Source: an uncultured Fibrobacter sp.
Lineage (GTDB): Bacteria; Fibrobacterota; Fibrobacteria; Fibrobacterales; Fibrobacteraceae
Assembly (NCBI RefSeq): GCF_937877005.1
Contig: NZ_CALEFV010000281.1
Coordinates: 1 to 23,927 of the forward strand
DNA length: 23,927 nt
Direction of reading: 5' to 3'
The translations under genes were made by a program, and so were the position numbers. Under the pieces are notes generated by a model. The model searched no databases and was not told the origin of the DNA. It saw nothing but the letters and a program-made list of their open reading frames with translations. Shown one piece after another: positions 7,534 through 14,227 of this stretch; position 1 is the first letter of the stretch; every line of letters begins with the position of its first letter.

Positions 7534-9297
7534 ATGATTCCGATGAAGAAATTCCTGAAAATTTTTAGACTGCCGGAATTCTATATAGTCGCGCTTCTTG
7601 CCGCATGCGTTGTCGTGAATGTCTCCATGCGAGTTACTGTCAAAAATGTTGTCTTGATAGAAAAAGGGAATATTGAAAAGACCTCGATTCCAGTAACCAA
7701 GAAAATGCGCGAAGGTGAGTATTTTCAGGTGGACCTGGATATTGAAAATCCGTATGGCGTGTCGTATGACTTGAAGGTTGTCCCGGATGACTGCGCCGAA
7801 GATATTGTCGTGAATGGGCAACAGGTAAATGTCCGAAACCTTCCTGGCCGTTGCGATTTTTCAAAAGGATTCCTATTGTCGGATTCTTTGCTCTCGAACT
7901 ATCGGGTAGGCGGCAAGACGCACTATTCGTTTTCTCTTAGGAACAATGGTGGAAACGCCGGCCTGAATCTTTTCGTTTACCAAGTTTCGGCGGCTTCGAA
8001 AGTTGTCAATGTTCTCGCAATCGGTCTGTTTGCCTTGCTTTGTCTGGTAATTGCTCGCCGGTTTAAGTTTGGCTGGGGAATTGCGCTCTTGATTTTGTTT
8101 GGAGTCGTTTTTAGGACGACTTTCTATGCGAATGTGCCATACACTACTTATTCAAACGATGTCGATGGACATGTTGCTTATGTACAGTATGTTGCCGAAA
8201 AGCATGCTGTTCCCGGTGTGGACGATTGCTGGACCTGTTATCATCCGCCCGTATACTATGTATCGGCTGTGCCCTCATTTGTTTTGGGTGAGTGGCTTGG
8301 CGTTTCTTGTACGACAGGCCTGCAGATGTACAGCCTGGTCCTCTCGGTAGTCACGCTCTTTTTGGGAATTCTTTTCTTGAGAACCTTCCTGACCGGTAGC
8401 GCATTCGGTGTTGCATCGCTCCTGTGGACATTATGGCCGCTTATGATTTTGGTGTCGCCGCGTATCGGCAACGATCAGATGTTCTACATGCTGCATGTAC
8501 TTTGCCTTTGGGGTGGTGCGTGCTATTTGAAGGACGGTCGCGGTAAGTATCTGATTGTCGCAGTGATTGCTTCGGCTCTTGCGATGTGGACCAAGACGAC
8601 TGCCGTGGTGACGCTAGGGGTACTTCTGTTGTTTGCTCTATTTGGCTATGTGCGGAACGGGCGTTCACTGAGACCGTCGAAATCTGAAATGGTGTCGTGG
8701 ATCATGCTCGTATTGCTGCTTGTCGGAATCGTGCTGCAGAAAATGTTGGGCGGTTCCGATCTGGTGGGCAATGCGAGCGGTCTCAATTCGAAACTGATTG
8801 TCGGTAACGAGGCCTTCAACTATATTTTCTTTGATTTGAAGTCTTTTGTGATTCACCCCTATACAAGTGCGTGGAACGAGGAATGGGGACGCGAATTCTT
8901 CTGGAACTATTCCTTTAAGTCGGCGATGTTTGGTGAATTCGAACTGGTGCGGACGCAGACGGGACGGACTCTTGCCACCTTGATGAGCGTGACATTCCTT
9001 GGTTTGCTCGTGTATGCGGTGCGGGGATTTTGGAAATCGAAAATGAACGCGATACGCTGGATTCTTTTGTTGCAGACGGTGGCGTTCTTTGCGGCCCTGA
9101 TGTTCCTACGTATCAAGCATCCGTACTCGTGCAGCAACGATTTCAGGTACATTGCTCCGGCTTTGCTGGGCTTTATTCCCTTCGTGGGACTTGGTATCCA
9201 GGTGGAGGGTGCTTCTGTCAAGTGGAAGGTCCTTGGATATGTCATGGTTCTCGGATTTGTCTTGAGCACCGTGATTTTGTATATTCTTGCTATGTAG
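7534..9297 (+). CDS. Polytopic membrane glycosyltransferase, GT-C/GT39-like
   Basis: The 587-residue integral membrane protein has one N-terminal helix, a roughly 120-residue extracytoplasmic domain (residues about 35-155), then about ten hydrophobic helices. The first periplasmic loop after the third helix carries the acidic signature N-D-V-D-G-H-V-A-Y-V-Q-Y, followed by C-Y-H-P-P-V-Y-Y. Both are typical of polyprenyl-phosphate-sugar-dependent transferases (ArnT/PMT class), where the Asp is catalytic. The placement of the soluble domain near the N-terminus is unusual; many relatives carry theirs at the C-terminus. Two starts are possible, ATG 7534 or ATG 7543; the first is used here. As third gene of the cassette it is the likely enzyme that transfers the sugar to the outer-surface acceptor. 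Confidence 0.87.
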   Translation: MIPMKKFLKIFRLPEFYIVALLAACVVVNVSMRVTVKNVVLIEKGNIEKTSIPVTKKMREGEYFQVDLDIENPYGVSYDLKVVPDDCAEDIVVNGQQVNVRNLPGRCDFSKGFLLSDSLLSNYRVGGKTHYSFSLRNNGGNAGLNLFVYQVSAASKVVNVLAIGLFALLCLVIARRFKFGWGIALLILFGVVFRTTFYANVPYTTYSNDVDGHVAYVQYVAEKHAVPGVDDCWTCYHPPVYYVSAVPSFVLGEWLGVSCTTGLQMYSLVLSVVTLFLGILFLRTFLTGSAFGVASLLWTLWPLMILVSPRIGNDQMFYMLHVLCLWGGACYLKDGRGKYLIVAVIASALAMWTKTTAVVTLGVLLLFALFGYVRNGRSLRPSKSEMVSWIMLVLLLVGIVLQKMLGGSDLVGNASGLNSKLIVGNEAFNYIFFDLKSFVIHPYTSAWNEEWGREFFWNYSFKSAMFGEFELVRTQTGRTLATLMSVTFLGLLVYAVRGFWKSKMNAIRWILLLQTVAFFAALMFLRIKHPYSCSNDFRYIAPALLGFIPFVGLGIQVEGASVKWKVLGYVMVLGFVLSTVILYILAM

Positions 9298-9312
9298 AAG
9301 GGTTTTCTACAT

Positions 9313-9340
9313 CGTTGCGAGCCTGTTAGGGCGAAGCACT
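9313..9340 (+). repeat. TTGCGAGC..GGGCGAAGCA palindromic repeat (diverged copy)
   Basis: The sequence TTGCGAGCC, then TGTTA, then GGGCGAAGCA forms an imperfect inverted repeat. It shares the TTGCGAGC and GCGAAGCA ends with the repeat at 10121-10150. It sits between the glycosyltransferase stop and the TPR gene start. Confidence 0.55.
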
Positions 9341-9354
9341 ATGGAAGAATGAGA

Positions 9355-10086
9355 ATGCGTTTTTTATTGATTTGTGTATGCCTGCTGTCGGTAGGCCTGT
9401 GGGCGCGCCCCATTAACGACGGCAATAAACTGTTCAAGAACGGCGACTATGCCGGAGCGCTCGAAAAGTATATGAAGGCCCGCGAGGCCGAACCCGCGAA
9501 TCCGCTATTGTTCTACAATATTGGAACGTGCCAGTACAGGCTCGGCAATTACGAAGAAGCCAAGAAGGAACTCGAAAGCGCCGTGCGCATGCCCGACAAG
9601 AAAATGGCGGCAAAGGCGGCCTATAATTTGGCTAATACGCATTTCCGTATTGGTGAAAAGGCGGCCGAAGGAAGCGAACGCATAGCTGCATGGCGCGAAT
9701 CGGTTGCCTACCTGAAAAAGGCGATTGACCTCGACAACAACTTTGAAAACGCGAAGAAGAACGTAGAAATTGTGCAGCGCAAGCTGAAAGAAGAACTCGA
9801 CAAGCAGAAACAGAACCAGGACCAGAATCAGGATAACGACCAGAAACAGCCGCCGCTTTCCGAGAAGGCGAAGGAAGTCCTGGCGCGAGCACTCCAGCTT
9901 TGCAAGGATGGCAAGTATGCCGAAGGCAAGGAGATGCTCGAGAACCTTATTGCCGAGGACGAGACTGCGGGTCAGCTGAGTGGACACGTGCAGCGCATCG
10001 ACGACGTTATCGAAATCAAGGCGGGCAGGAAGCCCAAGGCGAAGATTGACGCGAGCAACACCGACAACGACCTGGAGGTGATCTGA
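9355..10086 (+). CDS. Secreted TPR protein, BatC/BatE-like
   Basis: The protein has 243 residues: a Sec signal peptide (F-L-L-I-C-V-C-L-L-S-V-G-L-W-A), then about three tetratricopeptide repeats (residues 20-135: N-K-L-F-K-N-G-D-Y-A-G-A-L-E-K-Y; Y-N-I-G-T-C-Q-Y-R-L-G-N-Y-E-E-A). A basic Gln/Asn/Asp-rich linker (residues about 140-160) and a further helical domain follow. TPR proteins with this layout occur in the Bacteroides aerotolerance (Bat) operon, where they accompany vWA and DUF58 proteins. ATG 9355 is preferred because GGAAG is suitably spaced upstream; ATG 9349 would add two residues. The next gene overlaps by one base (TGATG) and has the same linker style, so the two look like a duplicated functional pair. 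Confidence 0.83.
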   Translation: MRFLLICVCLLSVGLWARPINDGNKLFKNGDYAGALEKYMKAREAEPANPLLFYNIGTCQYRLGNYEEAKKELESAVRMPDKKMAAKAAYNLANTHFRIGEKAAEGSERIAAWRESVAYLKKAIDLDNNFENAKKNVEIVQRKLKEELDKQKQNQDQNQDNDQKQPPLSEKAKEVLARALQLCKDGKYAEGKEMLENLIAEDETAGQLSGHVQRIDDVIEIKAGRKPKAKIDASNTDNDLEVI

Positions 10087-10814
10087 TGAAAATTCAGAAT
10101 TCAGATTTTAGACTCCAGAATTGTCATTGCGAGCGGAGCGAAGCAATCCATTTTTGCGGTATGATGTTCCTTGCTGTTTTGCTATTGTCGGTGGCGGCCT
10201 TTGCCGCCCCGAAGTCGGCGAGTGCCTACTACAGCGATGCCGCCTTCCAGTACATCGAAAACCGCCTGCCCTCTGCCGAAATTACCTGCAACGAAGGCTT
10301 GCAATACTACCCGAACGACCAAAAGCTGCAAATGCTCCTGGACCGTATTCACGAGGCCAAGGACGAGCAGAAGAACGAGAACAAGAAGAACGACAAGAAT
10401 CAGGATAACAACCAGGACCAGAATCAAGATCAAAACCAGGATAAGGATCAGCAGGATCAAAATAAGGACCAGCAGAACCAGGATCAGAATGGCGATGGCA
10501 ATTCCAGCGGTTCCGAGAGTTCTTCGAGTGCTTCCGATGACCAGAACCAGAATGGTGGCGGACAGTCCAGCAGTTCGGATGCGGGAAGCTCCGACAGCGA
10601 AGGCGGGGCGCAGCCTGAACCGCAACCTGAGCAGCCGCAGGAAAATTCCAGCGATAGCCAGGGTGGTGAGGAACCCCAGGAACAGCCTGTGCCGATGGGC
10701 GAGATGACTCCCGAAGAAGCGGCGCAACTCCTGAAGGATTTCGACGAGCAGAACGGCGAACGCAAGCCCTGGAAACCTATCCGCGGTCAGGCAAGACCTG
10801 CCAAAGACTGGTAA
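10086..10814 (+). CDS. BatC-like protein with low-complexity linker and repeat-derived N-terminal extension
   Basis: The N-terminal 25 residues (M-K-I-Q-N-S-D-F-R-L-Q-N then C-H-C-E-R-S-E-A-I) are encoded by inserted repeat DNA. The true signal peptide begins at Met26 (M-M-F-L-A-V-L-L-L-S-V-A-A-F-A). A strong GGAGGTG 5 bases before ATG 10086 shows that ribosomes should start ahead of the insert; ATG 10161 is the ancestral-looking start but has no visible ribosome site. The mature protein has one TPR-like unit, a long Asp/Gln/Asn linker (residues about 98-135), a Ser/Gly stretch, a Pro/Glu stretch, and a conserved end M-T-P-E-E-A-A-Q-L-L-K-D-F then K-D-W, as in BatC-type proteins. It is translationally coupled to the preceding TPR gene. 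Confidence 0.85.
   Translation: MKIQNSDFRLQNCHCERSEAIHFCGMMFLAVLLLSVAAFAAPKSASAYYSDAAFQYIENRLPSAEITCNEGLQYYPNDQKLQMLLDRIHEAKDEQKNENKKNDKNQDNNQDQNQDQNQDKDQQDQNKDQQNQDQNGDGNSSGSESSSSASDDQNQNGGGQSSSSDAGSSDSEGGAQPEPQPEQPQENSSDSQGGEEPQEQPVPMGEMTPEEAAQLLKDFDEQNGERKPWKPIRGQARPAKDW
10121..10150 (+). repeat. ATTGCGAGC..GCGAAGCAAT palindromic repeat inside a gene start
   Basis: An inverted repeat with arms ATTGC and GCAAT surrounds GAGCGGAGCGAA. This kind of motif is known as a dispersed repeat in several unrelated bacterial genomes and is recognisable in translation as C-H-C-E-R-S-E-A-I. Here it is read in frame between the Shine-Dalgarno/start and the signal peptide of the BatC-like gene. Confidence 0.8.
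10384..10490 (+). repeat. CAGGAYCAGAAY-type microsatellite-like coding repeat
   Basis: Short degenerate units of CAG/CAA, GAT/GAC and AAT/AAC encode the Asp/Gln/Asn linker of the BatC-like protein. A shorter version occurs in the upstream TPR gene near 9805-9850. Such repeats can change length by slippage while keeping frame if units are multiples of three. Confidence 0.7.
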
Positions 10815-10826
10815 GGCGAGCGCCGC

Positions 10827-10848
10827 AGAAAAATGCTTGCATTTTTCT
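10827..10848 (+). terminator. Perfect 10-bp hairpin after the BatC-like gene
   Basis: AGAAAAATGC (10827-10836) and GCATTTTTCT (10839-10848) pair fully around a TT loop, 12 bases after the stop. The descending arm is T-rich but no T-run follows, so it may be a weak terminator or mRNA-end stabiliser. The rest of 10815-11040 holds no gene, only repeats. Confidence 0.5.
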
Positions 10849-10865
10849 ATGGCCGAGCCGCCGAG

Positions 10866-11003
10866 TCTTGCGCGAAGCGCAACGACTGGTAAGGCAGGCT
10901 TTTGATACCCGCAAGGTCTTGCGCTTGTAAAGCGCAACGACTGGTAAGGCTGGCTTTTGATACCCGCAAGGTCTTGCGCTCAACGAGCGCAACGACTGGT
11001 AAG
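10866..11003 (+). repeat. 55-bp tandem repeat array with covarying hairpins
   Basis: The block GCGCAACGACTGGTAAGG starts at 10877, 10932 and 10987, an exact 55-base spacing, and the two full units between them are nearly identical. At each junction there is a hairpin: TTGCGC-GAA-GCGCAA (10868-10882), TTGCGCTT-GTA-AAGCGCAA (10919-10937) and TTGCGCTC-AAC-GAGCGCAA (10974-10992). The arms change together so that pairing is kept. A related block, ACTGGTAAGGC, covers the stop codon of the preceding gene at 10806-10816. Confidence 0.85.
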
Positions 11004-11041
11004 GGTATCAAGCGGGAGCCGCGACGGCGATACAAATAAAT

Positions 11042-11068
11042 TACATTTGGGTCGAATTGCATAGGAGG
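11042..11068 (+). promoter_or_regulatory. TACATTTG box and AGGAGG ribosome site before the FISUMP lipoprotein
   Basis: TACATTTG (11042-11049) matches the TAnnTTTG form of the Bacteroidetes -7 element. It lies 24 bases before the GTG at 11073. AGGAGG (11063-11068) is four bases before that GTG and supports the GTG start. Confidence 0.5.
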
Positions 11069-11072
11069 AAAT

Positions 11073-12707
11073 GTGGTCTGGTTTCTCGCCTTGTTCTCAT
11101 TTTTATTTGTCGTTGGTTGCGGAAGTGACGTTTCGTTCGAAAAAGAAAACCTTCCGGAATCAGTTGCCGGAATAGCGGATCTTCCCGATTGCGATGACAA
11201 TTACGAAGGTGACGAGGTCTTTGTAGAAGACCTCTCTATGAAATTTCGTTGTGAAGACGGCTTGTGGGAAGATGCGACGAAGGAGTCGTCCAAGAAAACA
11301 TCCAGTTCGTCAAAGAAGCAAGGCAAGGACAGCTCTTCTTCAACTTCTAGTTCGTCAGCTTCCAGTTCATCAAAAGGTTCTAGTCACGGCAGGTCCTGTG
11401 ACAAATGTTATATCGACGGCGGCATTCTGAAAGACGAGCGTGACGGAATCAAGTACAAGACGGTCGTCATCAACGGCAGACGCTGGATGGCGGAGAACCT
11501 GCGCTATGTCCCGGAAAACCTTCGGGATTCCGTCAGCTGCTATATGGATTCTGCAAAGTTCTGTGATAAGTACGGCCCGATGTATCCGTATTCTGCGAAG
11601 GGTGTTTCATGGTACTTGGATGTTGAGGATGTGTTTGACAGTCATCCTTTCCCCTTCAAGGGAAGTGTTTGTCCCGAAGGCTGGAGTGTGCCGAACACCG
11701 ATGATTGGAACAGTTTGTTTGCGTATGTCAAGGAAATAGAGACTGGGGGAGATTCTACGGTGTGGCTTAGGGATTACCAGTCGCTTTGGGATGCATCGTG
11801 GCATTATAAAGACTCTCGATCGGAATACAGGGGCAATAATGCTTTGGGGTTCAGCATTTTGGGCGAAAACTTCCAGGATACTACGGTTGCATATCCTTAC
11901 GCGTGGCCTGTTTTCTGGGTTGATCTGAGTGGTCCTTCGAATTTCCGAGACGCAAAGGGTATAACGTTCGATATGACGCTTACGATAGGAGGATGGTACG
12001 AACAATATGATTCTGGGGATGACGAAAAGCGAGCGTTCATCCGCTGCATAGAAAACGTTCCGGAGGATGCTCCCGAAATCGCCTTTGATTCCATTGTAGA
12101 CAAACGCTATGGCGACAAGTACAAGGTTGTAAAGATAGGTACCCAATGGTGGATGGCGGAAAATCTGCGATTCAAGGAAAATGCGGAACTGTGTCATCCC
12201 TATTCCGATAATAAGTATATCAAGGACGAATGCCATTATCCCGTCGGGATTCCTGAAGGATACTCTAAGGATATTTGCCCCGAAGGATGGCTTGTCCCTA
12301 CGATAGGGGATTGGTACAATCTGTTGTATTATGTCGCTACCCATAATGGGGACGAGCCTATATGGGCAAGCCTCATCGATACGGCTTATTGGGAATCTCT
12401 GCCGGACAGCTTGAAACATTCCGACTATAACTTCGGAATGAATATAAGGGCGGCAGGGGAGTATTCTAGATATCCTTATCGCGGAGAAGGAGGCTCTGTT
12501 TTTTCTGGCGGCAATCGTGCGTCTTTTTTGACGCGAACCGTATTATGTGAAATGCAGGGGTTTAGCTGTTACGACTATGTTCCTGTCCCGTACATTTATA
12601 TTGACGAACCATCGCCTAGTCTTTATTTTTCTCGATATGGGGAAAATAGTTTTGATGAGTTGGGGTATTCCGTCCGTTGCATCAAGGAAGGTACAGGAGA
12701 AGAATGA
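11073..12707 (+). CDS. Lipoprotein with two FISUMP domains
   Basis: The signal peptide ends in the lipobox V-V-G-C (Cys16), so the protein is lipid-anchored in the envelope. A small N-terminal module follows (residues about 37-67: L-P-D-C, E-G-D-E-V-F-V-E-D, F-R-C, G-L-W), then a Ser/Lys linker (about 70-105). Two FISUMP domains occupy about 118-325 and 343-540. Each starts with D-G/G-D-K-Y-K-x-V-x-I-x-G/T-x-x-W-M-A-E-N-L-R, has a C-P-E-G-W-x-V-P core and ends with I/V-R-C-I. The domain is abundant in Fibrobacter, and its function is not established; surface attachment or fibre binding is only a guess. It starts with GTG behind a strong AGGAGG, and its stop overlaps the ATG of the next FISUMP gene. 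Confidence 0.92.
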   Translation: MVWFLALFSFLFVVGCGSDVSFEKENLPESVAGIADLPDCDDNYEGDEVFVEDLSMKFRCEDGLWEDATKESSKKTSSSSKKQGKDSSSSTSSSSASSSSKGSSHGRSCDKCYIDGGILKDERDGIKYKTVVINGRRWMAENLRYVPENLRDSVSCYMDSAKFCDKYGPMYPYSAKGVSWYLDVEDVFDSHPFPFKGSVCPEGWSVPNTDDWNSLFAYVKEIETGGDSTVWLRDYQSLWDASWHYKDSRSEYRGNNALGFSILGENFQDTTVAYPYAWPVFWVDLSGPSNFRDAKGITFDMTLTIGGWYEQYDSGDDEKRAFIRCIENVPEDAPEIAFDSIVDKRYGDKYKVVKIGTQWWMAENLRFKENAELCHPYSDNKYIKDECHYPVGIPEGYSKDICPEGWLVPTIGDWYNLLYYVATHNGDEPIWASLIDTAYWESLPDSLKHSDYNFGMNIRAAGEYSRYPYRGEGGSVFSGGNRASFLTRTVLCEMQGFSCYDYVPVPYIYIDEPSPSLYFSRYGENSFDELGYSVRCIKEGTGEE

Positions 12708-13831
12708 GCATGAAAATACTTTTGAAATTATTCCCACTGTTCCTCTTGCCGATGCTTGCAGCCTGTGACGAAGAAGTGAACACGATATCGCCCGAATACG
12801 CGCACGATGATGTTAAATCTGCAAAGGATTTGCCCAAGTGCAAGGAATCCTTGCGCGGCACGACGTATTATGTCCAGGACGAGAACATGAAATACGAGTG
12901 CAATGGCTCGAAATGGATCGAGGAAATCGCAGTCGAAACGAAATCTTCTGCCCAAAGCAGTTCCAGTTCGTCTAAGGGGGATTCCGGCAAGGATTCTTCG
13001 GGCAGTGAAGAGTCTTCCAGCTCAGAAAAGTCTTCCAGCTCGGACAAGGCTGAATCTTCCAGCAGCGCCGAATCCTCCGGCGGTACGAAATCTTCCAGCA
13101 GTGTCTATTTTACGATCAAGCTGTGGGGCGAGTGCACTGCGGAACGCGAAGGAGAAAGGCGTATGCAGGATGACTCTTTGGAAATAAACTATGAACGCGA
13201 ATTCATTTGCGAGCCTCCCCGCTGGAGGAGGATGGTGGCGTACGACTATCCTCTCGAAGAAATGTTCAATCCGGATGTCGAATATGGAACGCTGAAGGAT
13301 TCCCGCGACGGGAATACCTACAGGACGGTCGTTATCGGCAATATGGAATGGATGGCCGAAAATCTCCGCTACAAGATTCCGGGCGATACCGTGTTCGATA
13401 CTGGGGCGAACTGTTTTCGTCATCAGTTGAGGTATTGCAAGACGGGCGGATACCTGTATAGCATTGACGACATGACGAAAGCTTGCCCCAAAGGCTTTAG
13501 CTTGCCAAACGAGACCGTTATCAGAAAGCTGGCCGATTCGGTCAACTATGAATCTGCGAGGGTCTCGAAGGCTTGGTATAGCCAAGAAGACACTGTGATG
13601 CACTATACGAATGCTTCGGGACTTACCGTACTACCGGAGGATTGGTATGATGCACCTACTTACTGGATGCTTGGTTATACGTCTTATTCCAATGACGGCT
13701 ATACTTATAGGGACATACATGTCTATTTTTCCATAGGCTATCCCAAAAAAGAGGGAGAGCCGTACTGTGATGGCGCCGAAAAATGCCACTACATTCGCTG
13801 TTACAGACCCCTCGGGGGCGAAGAAGAATAA
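12704..13831 (+). CDS. Lipoprotein with one FISUMP domain
   Basis: A 375-residue lipoprotein with lipobox L-A-A-C (Cys21). Its architecture copies the preceding gene: the N-terminal module A-K-D-L-P-K-C ... Y-Y-V-Q-D-E-N-M-K-Y-E-C ... K-W, a Ser-rich linker (about residues 83-130), an extra segment of about 50 residues with two cysteines, then a single FISUMP domain from about 194 (T-V-V-I-G-N-M-E-W-M-A-E-N-L-R-Y) to the end (Y-I-R-C-Y-R-P-L). The core C-P-K-G-F-S-L-P is present. ATG 12704 overlaps the stop of the upstream gene (ATGA), with AGGAG just ahead; ATG 12710 is an alternative. The two genes must be coexpressed and are probably products of an old duplication with domain gain or loss. 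Confidence 0.92.
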   Translation: MSMKILLKLFPLFLLPMLAACDEEVNTISPEYAHDDVKSAKDLPKCKESLRGTTYYVQDENMKYECNGSKWIEEIAVETKSSAQSSSSSSKGDSGKDSSGSEESSSSEKSSSSDKAESSSSAESSGGTKSSSSVYFTIKLWGECTAEREGERRMQDDSLEINYEREFICEPPRWRRMVAYDYPLEEMFNPDVEYGTLKDSRDGNTYRTVVIGNMEWMAENLRYKIPGDTVFDTGANCFRHQLRYCKTGGYLYSIDDMTKACPKGFSLPNETVIRKLADSVNYESARVSKAWYSQEDTVMHYTNASGLTVLPEDWYDAPTYWMLGYTSYSNDGYTYRDIHVYFSIGYPKKEGEPYCDGAEKCHYIRCYRPLGGEEE

Positions 13832-13849
13832 ACGCTAGAGCACGGTCGC

Positions 13850-13873
13850 GGAGGCTTTTTTTGTATAGCCTCC
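13850..13873 (+). terminator. Hairpin downstream of the FISUMP operon
   Basis: GGAGGCT (13850-13856) and AGCCTCC (13867-13873) form a 7-bp stem with a loop that holds seven T. It lies 19 bases after the stop. No T-run follows the stem, so it is only a candidate terminator. Confidence 0.4.
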
Positions 13874-14042
13874 AGGCTTCGCCGCTCAAGAACGATTTGT
13901 CAAGCATGGCGCCCATTTCGGGGAGGTGCGCGCCAGTGTCCTTGATGAACTTTACGGCCCGCTTTTCGATAATGCCGATGTGGTCGGTGAAATCAACGAG
14001 GCCAAGGAACTCGTGAAAAAATCCAAGCGAATAAAGAAATAA
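13869..14042 (+). pseudogene. Possible 3' remnant of a lost gene
   Basis: An open frame of 57 codons with codon use like its neighbours ends E-I-N-E-A-K-E-L-V-K-K-S-K-R-I-K-K-stop. It has no plausible start codon or ribosome site at its 5' end and begins directly after a TAG. It includes V-L-D-E-L-Y-G-P-L-F-D-N-A-D-V-V. I do not recognise the parent family. The opposite strand is also open here (frame with G-I-I-E-K-R-A-V-K-F-I-K), so the coding strand is not certain. Confidence 0.3.
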
Positions 14043-14227
14043 AAATGCGGTCAGGAGCGTTGATTTCTGTCGTGTCCAGATGTACTGGAAGCCAATTGGG
14101 AACGCGCTGCGTTCCCAATTGAACTGGTTTCAATATAAGATGCTTATTGCTATTTCTGACCCCGACAAGCGCGAGTATTACGAGCTTGAGGCGGTGAACA
14201 ATTCCCGCCTTTTGTATATTTCCCATT
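14043..14227. other. Non-coding or decayed stretch before the Y-family polymerase
   Basis: No complete gene is seen. It contains a perfect 13-bp inverted repeat (14093-14121), a smaller one just before it (TCCAG..CTGGA), and a 40-codon open frame starting at ATG 14139 (M-L-I-A-I-S-D-P-D-K-R-E-Y-Y-E-L) with no ribosome site. That frame runs into the polymerase start in another phase. A TATATTT box (14215-14221) lies six bases before the polymerase ATG. Confidence 0.45.
14093..14121. repeat. Perfect 13-bp inverted repeat
   Basis: CAATTGGGAACGC and GCGTTCCCAATTG pair fully around a 3-base GCT loop. No T-run follows on the plus strand, so it is not a standard terminator. It could be an mRNA-end structure of the decayed upstream gene or a small palindromic element. 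Confidence 0.75.

Noticed and set aside
10182..10937. Long minus-strand frame rich in Leu/Ile/Val opposite the BatC-like gene
   Set aside because: Its low-complexity hydrophobic runs are the antisense reading of the Asp/Gln/Asn repeat and are not a membrane protein.
10866..11003. CRISPR array
   Set aside because: Repeats are 55 bases long and abut with no unique spacers, and no cas genes are present.
12728..13603. Minus-strand frames opposite the second FISUMP lipoprotein
   Set aside because: Shadows of a well-supported coding gene with lipobox and FISUMP domain.
13656..13916. Minus-strand gene with L-D-K-S-F-L-S-G-E-A-W-R-L-Y-K-K
   Set aside because: It runs into the 3' part of the FISUMP lipoprotein gene in antisense and lacks a ribosome site; the plus-strand remnant is as likely, so no gene is called.
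14093..14121. Integron attC site or insertion-sequence end
   Set aside because: The palindrome is perfect and short, with no integrase, no transposase and no flanking target duplication.
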